Source of the DNA: Beijerinckiaceae bacterium
Lineage (GTDB): Bacteria; Pseudomonadota; Alphaproteobacteria; Rhizobiales; Beijerinckiaceae
Reading direction: 5' to 3'
DNA length: 40,455 nt
Assembly: GCA_019753285.1 (NCBI GenBank)
Contig: JAIELD010000032.1
Span: 1 to 40,455 of the forward strand
This document shows, one piece after another, positions 25,361 to 34,912 of this stretch. Positions within the stretch are counted from its first letter, which is position 1. The number at the start of each line of letters is the position of its first letter. A program made the position numbers and the translations under genes. The notes beneath the pieces were generated by a model. That model saw nothing but the letters and a program-made list of their open reading frames with translations, had not been told where the DNA came from and did no database searches.

Positions 25361-25930
25361 ATGATTTACGACGCGATCAAGATCGGCAAGAACCCTCCTT
25401 ATGAGGTGAACGTCATCATCGAGGTTCAGATCGGCGGCGAACCGATCAAGTATGAACTCGACAAGGAGAGCGGCACGCTGGTCGTCGATCGGTTTCTCTA
25501 CACCGCGATGCGTTATCCGGGAAATTACGGCTTCATTCCGCACACGCTCTCGCTCGACGGCGACCCGTGCGACGTCCTCGTCGCCAATACGCGTCCGCTC
25601 ATCCCCGGCGCGATGATCGCTGTGCGTCCCGTCGGCGTGCTGAAGATGGAGGACGAGGGCGGCGGCGACGAAAAGATCATCGCGGTGCCTGTGACGAAGC
25701 TTACGAAGCGCTACGATCACGTGATCAACTACACGGATTTCCCTGAGATCACCTGGAAGCAGATCGAGCATTTCTTCCTGCACTACAAGGATCTCGAACC
25801 GGGCAAATGGGTCAAGCTCGCCGGCTGGGGCGATGCCGCAGAAGCGCAGAAAATGATCGTCGAGGCGATCGATCGCGCCAAGGCCGCCAAGAAGGACAAG
25901 AAAAAGGACGGCAAGAAGGACAAGAAGTAG
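25361..25930 (+). CDS. ppa: Inorganic pyrophosphatase (family I)
   Basis: This 189-residue enzyme hydrolyses pyrophosphate to phosphate and drives biosynthetic reactions in the cytosol. The core is canonical: [39 protein letters not shown], the metal-binding signature DGDPCDVLV, and [11 protein letters not shown]. The usual family start corresponds to the ATG at 25361, with GGGAGAG about ten bases upstream; the frame is open to 25316. The C-terminal tail is unusual: about seventeen residues made almost only of Lys, Asp, Ala and Gly. The YaiI-family gene starts 12 nt after the stop and is probably co-transcribed. Confidence 0.96.
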   Translation: MIYDAIKIGKNPPYEVNVIIEVQIGGEPIKYELDKESGTLVVDRFLYTAMRYPGNYGFIPHTLSLDGDPCDVLVANTRPLIPGAMIAVRPVGVLKMEDEGGGDEKIIAVPVTKLTKRYDHVINYTDFPEITWKQIEHFFLHYKDLEPGKWVKLAGWGDAAEAQKMIVEAIDRAKAAKKDKKKDGKKDKK

Positions 25931-25942
25931 AGGCTTCGTCCC

Positions 25943-26416
25943 ATGCCGGAGCCGGGCGAGGCGGTGATCAACCTCTACATCGACGCCGATGCTTGCCCGG
26001 TAAAGAACGAGATCTACCGCGTCGCCGAGCGTCACAGGGTCAAGGTTTTTGTCGTCGCCAACAGCTATCTTGCCGTGCCGCGCGATCCGATGATCGAGCG
26101 CGTCGTCGTGAGCGACGGCTTCGACGCCGCCGATGACTGGATCGCCGAGCGGGCAGGCCGGCGCGACATCGTCATTACCGCCGATATTCCGCTGGCGAGC
26201 CGCTGCGTCAAGAACGGCGCGGCTGTGATCGGGCCGACTGGCAAGCCCTTTACTGAAAACTCGATCGGCATGGCGCTGGCGACGCGCAACCTGATGGAGG
26301 GGCTGCGCGCCGGTGGCGAGATCACGGGCGGGCCAAAGCCCTTTTCGGCGCGGGACCGCTCGACATTCCTTCAGGCGCTCGACGGGGCCATTGTGAAATT
26401 GAAGAAGGCCGGCTGA
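25943..26416 (+). CDS. YaiI/YqxD family (DUF188) protein, PIN-like
   Basis: A 157-residue protein matching the UPF0178/YaiI family: [52 protein letters not shown], a [19 protein letters not shown] segment, and [14 protein letters not shown] at the end. The acidic residues in DADACP and ADIPLA resemble a PIN-like metal site, and the family is suspected to act on nucleic acid, but no activity is firmly known. It follows ppa by 12 nt. A perfect hairpin starts 5 nt after its stop. Confidence 0.93.
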   Translation: MPEPGEAVINLYIDADACPVKNEIYRVAERHRVKVFVVANSYLAVPRDPMIERVVVSDGFDAADDWIAERAGRRDIVITADIPLASRCVKNGAAVIGPTGKPFTENSIGMALATRNLMEGLRAGGEITGGPKPFSARDRSTFLQALDGAIVKLKKAG

Positions 26417-26420
26417 CGCG

Positions 26421-26443
26421 GCAGGCGATCATTCATCGCCTGC
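26421..26443. terminator. Hairpin between convergent YaiI-family and VOC genes
   Basis: The arms GCAGGCGAT and ATCGCCTGC are perfect nine-base complements around a 5-nt loop, within the 53-nt gap between two convergent stops. There is no U-tract on either side, so it could be a weak bidirectional terminator or a 3'-end stabiliser. Confidence 0.5.
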
Positions 26444-26469
26444 TCGCCCCTGACCTTGCTCCTGCGCCA

Positions 26470-26847
26470 TCACACGAAGGCGACGACCGCGATTTTGTTG
26501 CCTGTGGGGTCGCGCAGCCGGCTCATCACCGTGCCTGGAAGGGCGCCGGGGGCCGGAGCGTCCTCGGGCAATCCGCCATGGGCAAGCCCGGTCTCGTACC
26601 AGGCTTTCGCCGCGGCTTCGGACGGCGCCTTGAACATGATGGTGCCGCCATTGGCATAGGTCGCCGGCTTGCCGTCCTGTGTCTTGCTGATGAAAAACAG
26701 CCCGGTCTCAGGCTCGCCATACATATAGGCGAGCGGCGTGTCGCGCAGCTTGCCCTTGCCGGTGATGCCGAGCGTGGCAAAGGTCGCATCGTAAAAGGCC
26801 TTGGACGCCTCCAGATCGGTCGCACCGACCATGACGTGAAAATACAT
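26470..26847 (-). CDS. VOC-family (glyoxalase/bleomycin resistance/dioxygenase fold) protein
   Basis: The 125-residue protein has the paired beta-alpha-beta-beta-beta layout of the VOC fold. It starts MYFHVMVGATDLEASKAFYDA, with LAYMYGEPETGLFFISK in the middle, and ends GLPEDAPAPGALPGTVMSR then LRDPTGNKIAVVAF. Residues such as the early His4 and the Glu/His positions of the second half are candidate metal ligands. Similar proteins are annotated as glyoxalase-like; the substrate is unknown. The frame is open to 26928, but GAGAGGA six bases before the ATG at 26847 decides the start. It is divergent from a TetR regulator and shares two palindromic operators with it, so it is the likely target. 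Confidence 0.92.
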   Translation of the reverse strand: MYFHVMVGATDLEASKAFYDATFATLGITGKGKLRDTPLAYMYGEPETGLFFISKTQDGKPATYANGGTIMFKAPSEAAAKAWYETGLAHGGLPEDAPAPGALPGTVMSRLRDPTGNKIAVVAFV

Positions 26848-26879
26848 GTCGCATCCTCTCAGATTTTGGTTTGATTGAC

Positions 26880-26899
26880 TATCTATCGGCCGATAGGTA
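26880..26899. promoter_or_regulatory. TetR-type operator O1
   Basis: A perfect 14-bp palindrome CTATCGGCCGATAG (26883-26896) lies in a slightly longer imperfect one, between the divergent VOC and TetR starts. Its CTATC/GATAG half-sites recur in O2, centred 51 bp away. Confidence 0.75.
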
Positions 26900-26931
26900 A
26901 ACTCACCATAATAAAATCGGTGCGTCAACAG

Positions 26932-26949
26932 CTATCTATCGATAGATAG
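26932..26949. promoter_or_regulatory. TetR-type operator O2
   Basis: A perfect 18-bp palindrome, CTATCTATCGATAGATAG, ends 15 nt before the TetR ATG and just ahead of its ribosome site. It is built from the same CTATC/GATAG half-sites as O1. Binding here should repress the regulator's own gene. Confidence 0.75.
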
Positions 26950-26964
26950 AAATATGAGGATTTG

Positions 26965-27540
26965 ATGACAACGCCAGCAGATACGTCCGGCGCCATTCTC
27001 GAGGCCGCGCAGGCGATCACCCAGACAATCGGCTATAATGGCCTCAGCTTTCGTGACGTAGCCGCCGCGATCGGCATCAAGAGCGCGAGCGTTCATTACC
27101 ACTATCCGACCAAGGCCAAGCTTGGCGCGGCCATTGCGCGCCGCTACACCGACAATCTCCTAGCCAATCTTCAGACGATCGATGCGCTCCGCCTCAATGC
27201 CAAGGACGCGCTCGCGGCCTATATTGCCGGCATCCGCCGGACGCTCGAGCAGAATGGCAGGATGTGCCTGTGCGGCATGCTGGCCGCCGAAACGGACGCT
27301 CTTCCAGACGAGGTGCGTGCAGAGGTGCGCCGCTTCGTCGAGGTCAATGTCGACTGGCTGGCACGGACGATCGGGCGCGCCAAGGACGTGGCCGAGCCTG
27401 ATGCGGCCATGCGCGGCCATGCGCGGGCGATGCTCGCCGCGCTCGAAGGTGCGATGCTGATCGCGCGCGGCACGGGCGATATCGGAAGTTTCGACGTGAT
27501 GACGCAGCAGTTCGAGCGCCTCGGCCTGCTGCGCATCTGA
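26965..27540 (+). CDS. TetR/AcrR-family transcriptional regulator
   Basis: A 191-residue TetR protein. The DNA-binding part (about residues 8-55) reads GAILEAAQAITQTIGYNGLSF, RDVAAAIGIKSASVHYHYPTKAKLG. The helical ligand domain contains GRMCLCGMLAAE near residues 95-105; this CLCGM motif is typical of the NemR-like branch whose cysteines can sense electrophiles or oxidants. GAGGA lies just upstream of the ATG at 26965; a TTG one codon earlier is less likely. Two palindromes in the shared promoter suggest it represses itself and the divergent VOC gene and lets go when a reactive compound appears; that last step is inference. Confidence 0.92.
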   Translation: MTTPADTSGAILEAAQAITQTIGYNGLSFRDVAAAIGIKSASVHYHYPTKAKLGAAIARRYTDNLLANLQTIDALRLNAKDALAAYIAGIRRTLEQNGRMCLCGMLAAETDALPDEVRAEVRRFVEVNVDWLARTIGRAKDVAEPDAAMRGHARAMLAALEGAMLIARGTGDIGSFDVMTQQFERLGLLRI

Positions 27541-27640
27541 GCGCTCGGCAGCGTGACGGAAGCGGCGCGGCGTTGTTCCTGACGTGCGCCCATCGAGGAA
27601 GACTTTGCCGCGCGAAGGCCTCTGTGATACGGCTCCCGCC

Positions 27641-28843
27641 ATGACCGTCCTTCTGCAAACAGCGCCTGCCCCAAGCGCCGTGCCGATCGGCATTGCCGCA
27701 AAACCATCCCTCGTCGGCCTGACCCGGGCCCGGCTTGCCGAAGCGCTGGCGGGCGTCGGCGTCGGTGACAAGGAACTGCGGATGCGGGTCGGCCAGGTCT
27801 GGCACTGGATCTATGTGCGCGGCGCGCGGCAGTTCGACGACATGACCAATGTGTCGAAGGCGCTGCGCCAGTTGCTCGACGCGCATTTCACGCTCGCCCT
27901 GCCGGAGGTGACGTCGGAGCAGATCTCGAAGGACGGCACGCGCAAATGGCTGATGCGCATGCCCTCGACCGGGCCGCACGACAGAGGCGCGGAGATTGAG
28001 TGCGTCTATATCCCCGAAACGGATCGCGGCACGCTGTGCGTTTCGAGCCAGGTCGGTTGCACGCTCACCTGCACCTTCTGCCACACGGGCACGCAGAAGC
28101 TCGTCCGCAATCTCGAAGCCAGTGAGATCGTCGCGCAGGTGATGGTCGCCCGCCGCTATCTTAACGACTTTCAATCCGCCGCGACCATGCGGGATGGCGC
28201 GCGCGCCGTCTCCAACATCGTCTTCATGGGCATGGGCGAGCCGCTCTACAATCTTCAGAACGTGCGGGACGCCATCCATGTGATGACGGACCAGGAAGGC
28301 CTGCAGCTATCGCGTCGCAAGATCACGGTCTCGACCTCCGGCGTCGTGCCGCAGATCGAGGCGCTCGGCGCGGAAACCGGCGCGATGCTGGCGATCTCGC
28401 TGCATGCGACGAATGATGCGCTGCGCGACGAACTGGTGCCGCTCAACAAAAAATATCCGATCAAGGCCTTGCTCGATGCCTGCCGTGCTTATCCCGGCCT
28501 GTCGAATGCGCGCCGCATCACGTTCGAATACGTCATGCTGAAGGGCGTCAATGACAGCCTTGCCGAAGCGCGGGCGCTGGTGCGGCTGCTCTCGGGCATT
28601 CCGGCCAAGATCAACCTCATTCCGTTCAATCCATGGCCGGGCTCGCGCTATGTCTGCTCGGATTGGGAGCAGATCGAGACCTTCTCCGAATATATCTTCA
28701 ACGCTGGCTATTCGAGCCCGGTGCGCACGCCGCGCGGACGTGACATCCTCGCTGCCTGCGGCCAATTGAAAAGCGAAACCGAAAAGATGCGTGCCCGCGC
28801 GCGGCTGATGCTGGAAGAGAGCCTCGTCGCCAATCTCGACTGA
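27641..28843 (+). CDS. rlmN: Dual-specificity 23S rRNA/tRNA C2-adenosine methyltransferase RlmN
   Basis: This radical-SAM enzyme methylates A2503 of 23S rRNA and A37 of some tRNAs. The CxxxCxxC cluster motif reads [11 protein letters not shown] near residues 138-145, and the catalytic Cys that forms the RNA adduct is in [10 protein letters not shown] near 373. Family segments [47 protein letters not shown] and [10 protein letters not shown] are all present. The length is 400 residues. I chose the ATG at 27641; an in-frame GTG at 27584 is possible and neither has a clear ribosome site. It stands alone, 306 nt before glnK. Confidence 0.95.
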   Translation: MTVLLQTAPAPSAVPIGIAAKPSLVGLTRARLAEALAGVGVGDKELRMRVGQVWHWIYVRGARQFDDMTNVSKALRQLLDAHFTLALPEVTSEQISKDGTRKWLMRMPSTGPHDRGAEIECVYIPETDRGTLCVSSQVGCTLTCTFCHTGTQKLVRNLEASEIVAQVMVARRYLNDFQSAATMRDGARAVSNIVFMGMGEPLYNLQNVRDAIHVMTDQEGLQLSRRKITVSTSGVVPQIEALGAETGAMLAISLHATNDALRDELVPLNKKYPIKALLDACRAYPGLSNARRITFEYVMLKGVNDSLAEARALVRLLSGIPAKINLIPFNPWPGSRYVCSDWEQIETFSEYIFNAGYSSPVRTPRGRDILAACGQLKSETEKMRARARLMLEESLVANLD

Positions 28844-28981
28844 GACATTGCCTATGAATTGAGCAAATTATCAGTCGAATCGATTAAGTTTTAGCCGTTA
28901 TCACAAAATTGACATTGTTTCGGACGGGTCCTGCCGCGCCGTTTTTGCTTTTGTGTCATCTTCGCCGCGCCGCCGCCATAA

Positions 28982-29488
<507 letters not shown>

Positions 29489-29609
29489 GCTGAAATGCGG
29501 CCTCAGCGCCGCTTTCGCGACTTTGGCGCGTTTTCTGCACTGCAACATGCGTAGCGACCGAAACGACCTTCTGGTCCGCATTCCAATTGTTTTCAGGAGT
29601 AACTCTCAC

Positions 29610-31226
29610 ATGACCATCGGATTTTCACCAAGGCTGGTGAAGGCCATGCTGGCAGGGGGCGCCATCGCCACCCTTGCAGGCCTGCCAGCGCTCGGCGCGA
29701 CCCCGGCCGAGACCGTCGCGGCGCTCGCCGACAAGATCACGCCCGTCGCCGAAGTGAACAAGGGCGACACCGCCTGGCTGCTCGTTTCCTCGCTCCTCGT
29801 CCTCATGATGGCGATCCCGGGCCTGGCGCTGTTCTATGGCGGCCTCGTCCGCACGAAGAACATGCTCTCCATCCTGACGCAGGTTTTTGCGATCGTCTCG
29901 ATCGTGACCCTGCTCTGGGTGTTCTACGGCTATTCCATGGCCTTCACCGGCGGCAACGGGGCTTCGGCAGACTTCGTCGGCGGCTTCAGCAAGATCTTCC
30001 TCAAGGGGATCGCGCCCGAGGGCAAGACGATCGCCGACGGTATGGCGGCGACCTTCACCAATGGCGTCTATGTGCCTGAGCTTGCCTACATGGCGTTCCA
30101 GATGACATTCGCGTGCATCACGCCGGCGCTCATCATCGGCGCGTTCGCCGAGCGCATGAAGTTCTCGGCCCTCGTGCTCTTCGTCGTGCTCTGGATGACG
30201 GTGATCTATTTCCCGATCGCCCACATGGTCTGGTACAATGCCGGTCCTGACGGGTTCGCGAAGGGCGCGCTCGTCGCCAAGCTCTTCGAGGGCAGCGCGG
30301 CTGATCTGGCAGCCGCCGCCAAGGAGTTCGGCGATACGGCCGCAGCCGATCTTGGCCTCGTCGCCAAGTGGGGAGCGATCGACTTCGCCGGCGGTACGGT
30401 CGTGCACATCAATGCGGGCATCGCAGGCTTTGTCGGCTGCATCCTGCTCGGCAAGCGTATCGGCTACGGCAAGGAGCTGATGGCGCCTCATTCGCTGACG
30501 ATGACGATGATCGGCGCCGCGCTCCTCTGGGTCGGCTGGTTCGGCTTCAACGCCGGCTCCAACCTCGAGGCCAACGGCGTTACCGCACTCGCCTTCGTCA
30601 ATACCTTTGTCGCAACCGCCGCCGCAGCCGTTTCCTGGCTGTTCGTCGAATGGGCCGCCAAGGGCAAGCCTTCGCTGCTCGGCATGGTGTCCGGCGCGGT
30701 CGCCGGCCTCGTCGCTGTGACGCCGGCCTCCGGCTTCGGCGGTCCCATGGGCTGCATCGTGCTCGGCCTCGTCGCAGGCGCGATCTGCTTCCTGTTCTGC
30801 TCGAGCGTGAAGAACGCCTTTGGCTATGACGACTCGCTCGATGTGTTCGGCGTGCACTGCATCGGGGGCATCGTCGGCGCGATCGGCACCGGTATTCTCG
30901 TCGCCCCGTCGCTCGGCGGAACCGGCATCACCGACTATTCGACCTGTAAGGCGGCGCTTGCCGGTGGCGCGGCGCTGCCGCCGCTCGACCAGATCACGGA
31001 CGCCATCAAGGTGACGTTCAGCGACTGCGGCTCGGGCTTCGTCTCGATCTCCGACCAGCTCTTCAAGCAGACGAAAGCCGTCGGCCTGACGCTGCTCTGG
31101 TCGGGCATCGGCTCCGCCATCCTTTACAAGATCGTCGACGTCATCATCGGCCTGCGTGTCACCACGGAAGTGGAGCGCGAGGGTCTTGACATCGCCGAAC
31201 ATGGCGAGCGCGCCTACAACTATTGA
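29610..31226 (+). CDS. amtB: Ammonium transporter AmtB
   Basis: This 538-residue inner-membrane channel conducts ammonium/ammonia. A cleavable signal (KAMLAGGAIATLAGLPALGA) precedes eleven helices. The channel has the PGLALFYGGLVRTKNMLS stretch and the twin pore histidines His266 (GGTVVHINAG) and His416 (DVFGVHCIGG). It is about 100 residues longer than E. coli AmtB owing to an N-terminal stretch, an insert after HMVWYNAGPDG, and a loop of about 45 residues before the last helix (LLWSGIGSAILYKIVDVII). By standard AmtB topology that last loop is periplasmic; it holds two cysteines near 446 and 473 that could form a disulfide. AGGAGT lies about ten bases before the ATG. It ends at a strong terminator. 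Confidence 0.96.
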   Translation: MTIGFSPRLVKAMLAGGAIATLAGLPALGATPAETVAALADKITPVAEVNKGDTAWLLVSSLLVLMMAIPGLALFYGGLVRTKNMLSILTQVFAIVSIVTLLWVFYGYSMAFTGGNGASADFVGGFSKIFLKGIAPEGKTIADGMAATFTNGVYVPELAYMAFQMTFACITPALIIGAFAERMKFSALVLFVVLWMTVIYFPIAHMVWYNAGPDGFAKGALVAKLFEGSAADLAAAAKEFGDTAAADLGLVAKWGAIDFAGGTVVHINAGIAGFVGCILLGKRIGYGKELMAPHSLTMTMIGAALLWVGWFGFNAGSNLEANGVTALAFVNTFVATAAAAVSWLFVEWAAKGKPSLLGMVSGAVAGLVAVTPASGFGGPMGCIVLGLVAGAICFLFCSSVKNAFGYDDSLDVFGVHCIGGIVGAIGTGILVAPSLGGTGITDYSTCKAALAGGAALPPLDQITDAIKVTFSDCGSGFVSISDQLFKQTKAVGLTLLWSGIGSAILYKIVDVIIGLRVTTEVEREGLDIAEHGERAYNY

Positions 31227-31234
31227 TGATCCGT

Positions 31235-31251
31235 CCGGGCCCTCGGCCCGG
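31235..31251. repeat. GC-rich hairpin after amtB
   Basis: The arms CCGGGCC and GGCCCGG are perfect seven-base complements with a CTC loop, 9 nt after the amtB stop. It has no U-tract and precedes the true terminator; it may be a 3'-end stabiliser. Confidence 0.45.
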
Positions 31252-31281
31252 GCGCTTCTCCTTCCCTGGTTCTCCTGAACT

Positions 31282-31308
31282 GAGGCGGCTCCGGCCGCCT
31301 CTTTTTTT
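31282..31308 (+). terminator. Intrinsic terminator of glnK-amtB
   Basis: The stem GAGGCGGC / GCCGCCTC with a 4-nt loop is followed directly by seven T residues (31302-31308). This is the clearest rho-independent terminator in the window, and it isolates the nitrogen operon from ftsK. Confidence 0.95.
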
Positions 31309-31343
31309 GGTCAAGCAACTGCACGGCCGCCGGGCCGGGCACA

Positions 31344-31364
31344 AGGTTAAACCGGCCTTAACCT
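31344..31364. promoter_or_regulatory. Candidate CtrA-binding site upstream of ftsK
   Basis: TTAA-N7-TTAA occurs exactly (31347-31361) within a longer inverted repeat AGGTTAA / TTAACCT. It lies about 50 nt before the ftsK start in GC-rich DNA where TTAA is scarce. CtrA is the alphaproteobacterial cell-cycle regulator and this is its full consensus spacing. Confidence 0.6.
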
Positions 31365-31410
31365 CGATATCGCTAATGTCCAGCCTCGGAGCGTTTCGGG
31401 CGGAGAGTGG

Positions 31411-34083
31411 ATGGCGGCCAGCCTCGGAAGGCGCGTCAGGCTCATGCGGGACGCGAGTTTTTCGGGCCGCGAAGCGCTCTTGATCAGAACGCATTCGAGC
31501 GGAGCATTTTGGGTTCGGACGATGCCATTGTCGCGTGCGGGTTATTCGATGTTCGACTGGCTTCCCGAAAGCGTCAGGGATTTCATTGCGCGCTGGGCGC
31601 GCGAACTTGCAGGGATCGTGCTTATCGGGTCGAGCCTCGTCACGGCTCTGGCGCTCGCAAGCTGGAACGTGCGCGATCCGAGCCTCAACCAGGCGATCGA
31701 CGGGCCGATCAAGAACTGGCTCGGGTTTCCGGGCGCGGCCACGGCCGACATTCTGATGCAGCTTTTCGGCCTCGCGACGCTGCCGATGCTCGGTTCGATC
31801 GCGCTCATCGGCTGGCGCTGCCTCTCCGGCCGGGCGCTGCCGCGGCTTCCCGCGCTCGCCGCTTCCTTATCCGCCGGCATCGCCGCCGCAAGCGGCTTTG
31901 CCTCCGGCCTGCCCATGACGGATCGCTGGCCGCTGCCCACGGGCTTTGGCGGCGTCGCCGGGGATGCCATGCTGGCGCTGCCGGCGCTGGTGCTCGGTGG
32001 CTCGCATCTCGTCTCCAGCCTCGCGACGCTCGCCTATGGGGCCGCCGCGCTTCTTTCCCTCAGCTACGCCTCGGGCCTCAGGCACGGCGATGCCGAGCAT
32101 GTGCCGGACGAGCCCGTGCTCGCACCCAAACGCGTCGCGAAGCGCTCCGGCAAGCTCGAACATGATGACGAGCCGAACGCGGCGATCATCTCGCTCGGCG
32201 CGGTGATCCACGCTGCCCTTACCCTGAAATCGATCGTGAAGCGCCGGCTGGAGGCGCGCCGCGCCCGTAACGCCGCCACGCAGATGGCCTTGCACGCCGC
32301 GCCGGCGATGAGCGCCGCCGCCGCAAGACCCGCCCGCGCGCGCCGCGAGCCGACCTTCCAGGATGCCGACGAGCACGCCTCGAACGAGATGGTGGAGGCC
32401 GCGCCGCGCCGCAATCCCGATCGGGACGCCGAATTCGACCAGGACGATGCGCCAGCGCAGCCGAGCGCCATCCGCATCGCGCCTCCCGCGCCCGCCATCA
32501 AGCCCGGCCGCCGCATGGCGCGCGAGGACCAGGGCAACATGTTCGCGCCCGGCGATTACGAGCTGCCGGCGCTCTCTCTCCTCGCCGAGCCGAAGAAACT
32601 GCCTGGCGTCACCATTTCGGAGGATGCGCTCGAACAGAACGCCCGCCTGCTCGAAGGCGTGCTGGAGGATTTCGGCGTCAAGGGCGAGATCATCAATGTC
32701 CGCCCCGGCCCGGTCGTCACGCTCTATGAGCTCGAGCCGGCGCCTGGCATCAAATCCTCCCGCGTCATCGGCTTGGCCGAAGACATCGCCCGCTCGATGA
32801 GCGCCATCGCGGCCCGCGTCGCCGTCGTGCCGGGGCGCAACATCATCGGCATCGAGCTGCCGAATTCGAAGCGCGAGACGGTTTATTTGCGCGAAATGCT
32901 GGCGAGCGCCGATTTCGAGAGCACCAAGTTCCGCCTGCCCATCTGCCTCGGCAAGACCATTGGCGGCGAGCCCGTCATTGTCGAGCTTGCCCGCATGCCG
33001 CACCTGCTCATCGCCGGCACCACCGGTTCCGGCAAATCGGTCGCGGTCAACACCATGATCCTGTCGCTGCTCTACAGGCTGCGCCCGGAAGAGTGCCGGC
33101 TGATCATGATCGACCCCAAGATGCTGGAGCTGTCGGTCTATGACGGCATTCCGCATCTCCTCACCCCCGTCGTCACCGACCCCAAGAAGGCGGTCGTGGC
33201 GCTGAAATGGGCGGTACGCGAGATGGAGCAGCGCTACCAGAAGATGTCGAAGGTCGGCGTGCGCAACATCGACGGCTTCAACGCCCGCGTGCTCGAAGCG
33301 AAGGCGAAAGGCGAGACGATCACCCGCACGGTGCAGACGGGCTACGACCGCGAGACCGGCGAGGCGACCTACGAGAATGAGGAGATCGCGCTCGCTCCGC
33401 TGCCCTTCATCGTCGTGCTGATCGACGAAATGGCCGATCTGATGCTCGTCGCCGGCAAGGATATCGAGGGCCTCGTCCAGCGCCTAGCGCAGATGGCGCG
33501 CGCCGCCGGCATCCATGTCATCATGGCGACGCAGCGCCCGTCCGTCGACGTCATCACCGGCACGATCAAGGCGAATTTCCCGACGCGCATCTCCTTCCAG
33601 GTCACGAGCAAGATCGACAGCCGCACGATCCTTAGCGAGCAGGGTGCGGAGCAGCTGCTCGGCCAGGGCGACATGCTCTACATGGCGGGCGGCGGGCGCA
33701 TCAGCCGCGTGCACGGGCCGTTCTGCTCGGATGAGGAGGTCGAGAAGGTGGTCGCGCACCTCAAATTGCAGGCGCCGCCGAGCTATCTCGACGAAGTGAC
33801 CATCGAGGACGAAGCCCCGGCGGAGGAGGGCGAGGACGGAGCCGTGTTCGATAAGGGCTCGTTCGGAGAAGAGGGCGGCGATCTCTACGATCAAGCGGTG
33901 AAGGTGGTGCTGCGCGACAGGAAATGCTCGACGAGCTATATCCAGCGCCGCCTGCAGGTCGGCTACAACAAGGCGGCTTCCCTCGTGGAACGCATGGAGG
34001 ATGAAGGCATCGTCGGCCCCGCCAACGCCACGGGCAAGCGCGAGATATTGATGGAGAGCCGCGAGGCCTATGCGGAGGAGTGA
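31411..34083 (+). CDS. ftsK: DNA translocase FtsK
   Basis: This septum-located motor pumps chromosome ends apart and triggers XerCD recombination at dif. The 890-residue protein has four membrane helices (about residues 60-220), a variable Ala/Arg-rich linker, and a RecA-like motor. The motor shows Walker [11 protein letters not shown] near 540, [18 protein letters not shown], Walker [13 protein letters not shown] near 668 and [19 protein letters not shown]. The C-terminal gamma winged helix (about 825-885, [20 protein letters not shown]) reads KOPS signposts. The start at 31411 has GGCGGAGAG close upstream; in-frame ATGs at 31444, 31522 and 31549 are alternatives. A CtrA-like site lies in its promoter. 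xerD is also in this window, about 4 kb away. Confidence 0.95.
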   Translation: MAASLGRRVRLMRDASFSGREALLIRTHSSGAFWVRTMPLSRAGYSMFDWLPESVRDFIARWARELAGIVLIGSSLVTALALASWNVRDPSLNQAIDGPIKNWLGFPGAATADILMQLFGLATLPMLGSIALIGWRCLSGRALPRLPALAASLSAGIAAASGFASGLPMTDRWPLPTGFGGVAGDAMLALPALVLGGSHLVSSLATLAYGAAALLSLSYASGLRHGDAEHVPDEPVLAPKRVAKRSGKLEHDDEPNAAIISLGAVIHAALTLKSIVKRRLEARRARNAATQMALHAAPAMSAAAARPARARREPTFQDADEHASNEMVEAAPRRNPDRDAEFDQDDAPAQPSAIRIAPPAPAIKPGRRMAREDQGNMFAPGDYELPALSLLAEPKKLPGVTISEDALEQNARLLEGVLEDFGVKGEIINVRPGPVVTLYELEPAPGIKSSRVIGLAEDIARSMSAIAARVAVVPGRNIIGIELPNSKRETVYLREMLASADFESTKFRLPICLGKTIGGEPVIVELARMPHLLIAGTTGSGKSVAVNTMILSLLYRLRPEECRLIMIDPKMLELSVYDGIPHLLTPVVTDPKKAVVALKWAVREMEQRYQKMSKVGVRNIDGFNARVLEAKAKGETITRTVQTGYDRETGEATYENEEIALAPLPFIVVLIDEMADLMLVAGKDIEGLVQRLAQMARAAGIHVIMATQRPSVDVITGTIKANFPTRISFQVTSKIDSRTILSEQGAEQLLGQGDMLYMAGGGRISRVHGPFCSDEEVEKVVAHLKLQAPPSYLDEVTIEDEAPAEEGEDGAVFDKGSFGEEGGDLYDQAVKVVLRDRKCSTSYIQRRLQVGYNKAASLVERMEDEGIVGPANATGKREILMESREAYAEE

Positions 34084-34265
34084 GGGGGCTGCGAGCGATT
34101 TAGAAATTGCAGATATGTGATGCCGGCTACTGAGACTTTCCGTTGGCAGTCGGATAGCGGATTTCTGCGGAATAATTAGTCTTAAGCGCAGTCGTAGTCC
34201 GGTCAACTGATCCGCTTCACAAATGCGGCCAAGAAAGATTGGCAGCAATGCTGGATGCATCGTTA
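34084..34265. other. Gap between ftsK and DUF1993 gene
   Basis: These 182 nt between convergent stops contain no gene I can support. The composition is lower in GC than either side. No intrinsic terminator with a U-tract is visible. Confidence 0.5.
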
Positions 34266-34775
34266 CTACGTGGCTGGAACTTTGTGACGGCTCATGTGAG
34301 GCAAGAAATCCATTTTCCCAATGCGTAAACCAGCATTTCGCAGCAACGCGTACGCAATAGTTACATGGAAATAAAAGTTTGGCATGATCCAGTCCTGAAT
34401 GTCCTCCTCGGATGACATCAAAAAGCGGACGCCATTGGGCAAGGTAAGATCGACGGTTGCATCGGCGTCTGCCCATCCGGCCGGTTCCGCTCCATCGATT
34501 TGCGAGCGAACAGCAGCAATTCGCTCCCGAACTTCTATCAGCGAGCGGTAGGGTGTCTCTTCCAGCGAGACCGATCGCCCGGCGACTTGGTTGAGAGCCA
34601 GTAGCACCTGATTGAGCGCGACACGGAACTGCATCTCGAGCGGAAACATGTCGTCGGCAAGTTTTTCCGCAAGCACATCATTCGCCATCCCAGCGTCCTG
34701 AGCTTTGCTGACGAGGTGATCGAGAGTGCCGAGCATGTTGACGAAGACTGTGCGTGCGGAACGAGCGTAGGACAT
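34266..34775 (-). CDS. DUF1993 family protein
   Basis: The 169-residue protein fits the DUF1993 family, helical proteins related to the DinB-like four-helix fold. It has LADDMFPLEMQFRVALNQVL early, SLIEVRERIAAVRSQIDG in the middle, and the strongly conserved NFYFHVTIAYALLRNAGLRIG then KMDFLPH at the end. No enzymatic role is known for the family. The ATG at 34775 has GGAGG six bases upstream, an excellent ribosome site. Codon use and flanks are less GC-rich than the neighbouring housekeeping genes, which suggests a more recent arrival. Confidence 0.87.
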   Translation of the reverse strand: MSYARSARTVFVNMLGTLDHLVSKAQDAGMANDVLAEKLADDMFPLEMQFRVALNQVLLALNQVAGRSVSLEETPYRSLIEVRERIAAVRSQIDGAEPAGWADADATVDLTLPNGVRFLMSSEEDIQDWIMPNFYFHVTIAYALLRNAGLRIGKMDFLPHMSRHKVPAT

Positions 34776-34912
34776 TGCAAACCTCCGCAGGGGAGATAAT
34801 CGCCATCAATCGTCATGCGCAACTTGAAACGAGAGTTTTGGGCGCATTCCGGCCGAAAGATCGTGACGGGGGCGCAGGGCATACATTCATTCATACGCAG
34901 TTGCAGTGCCCC

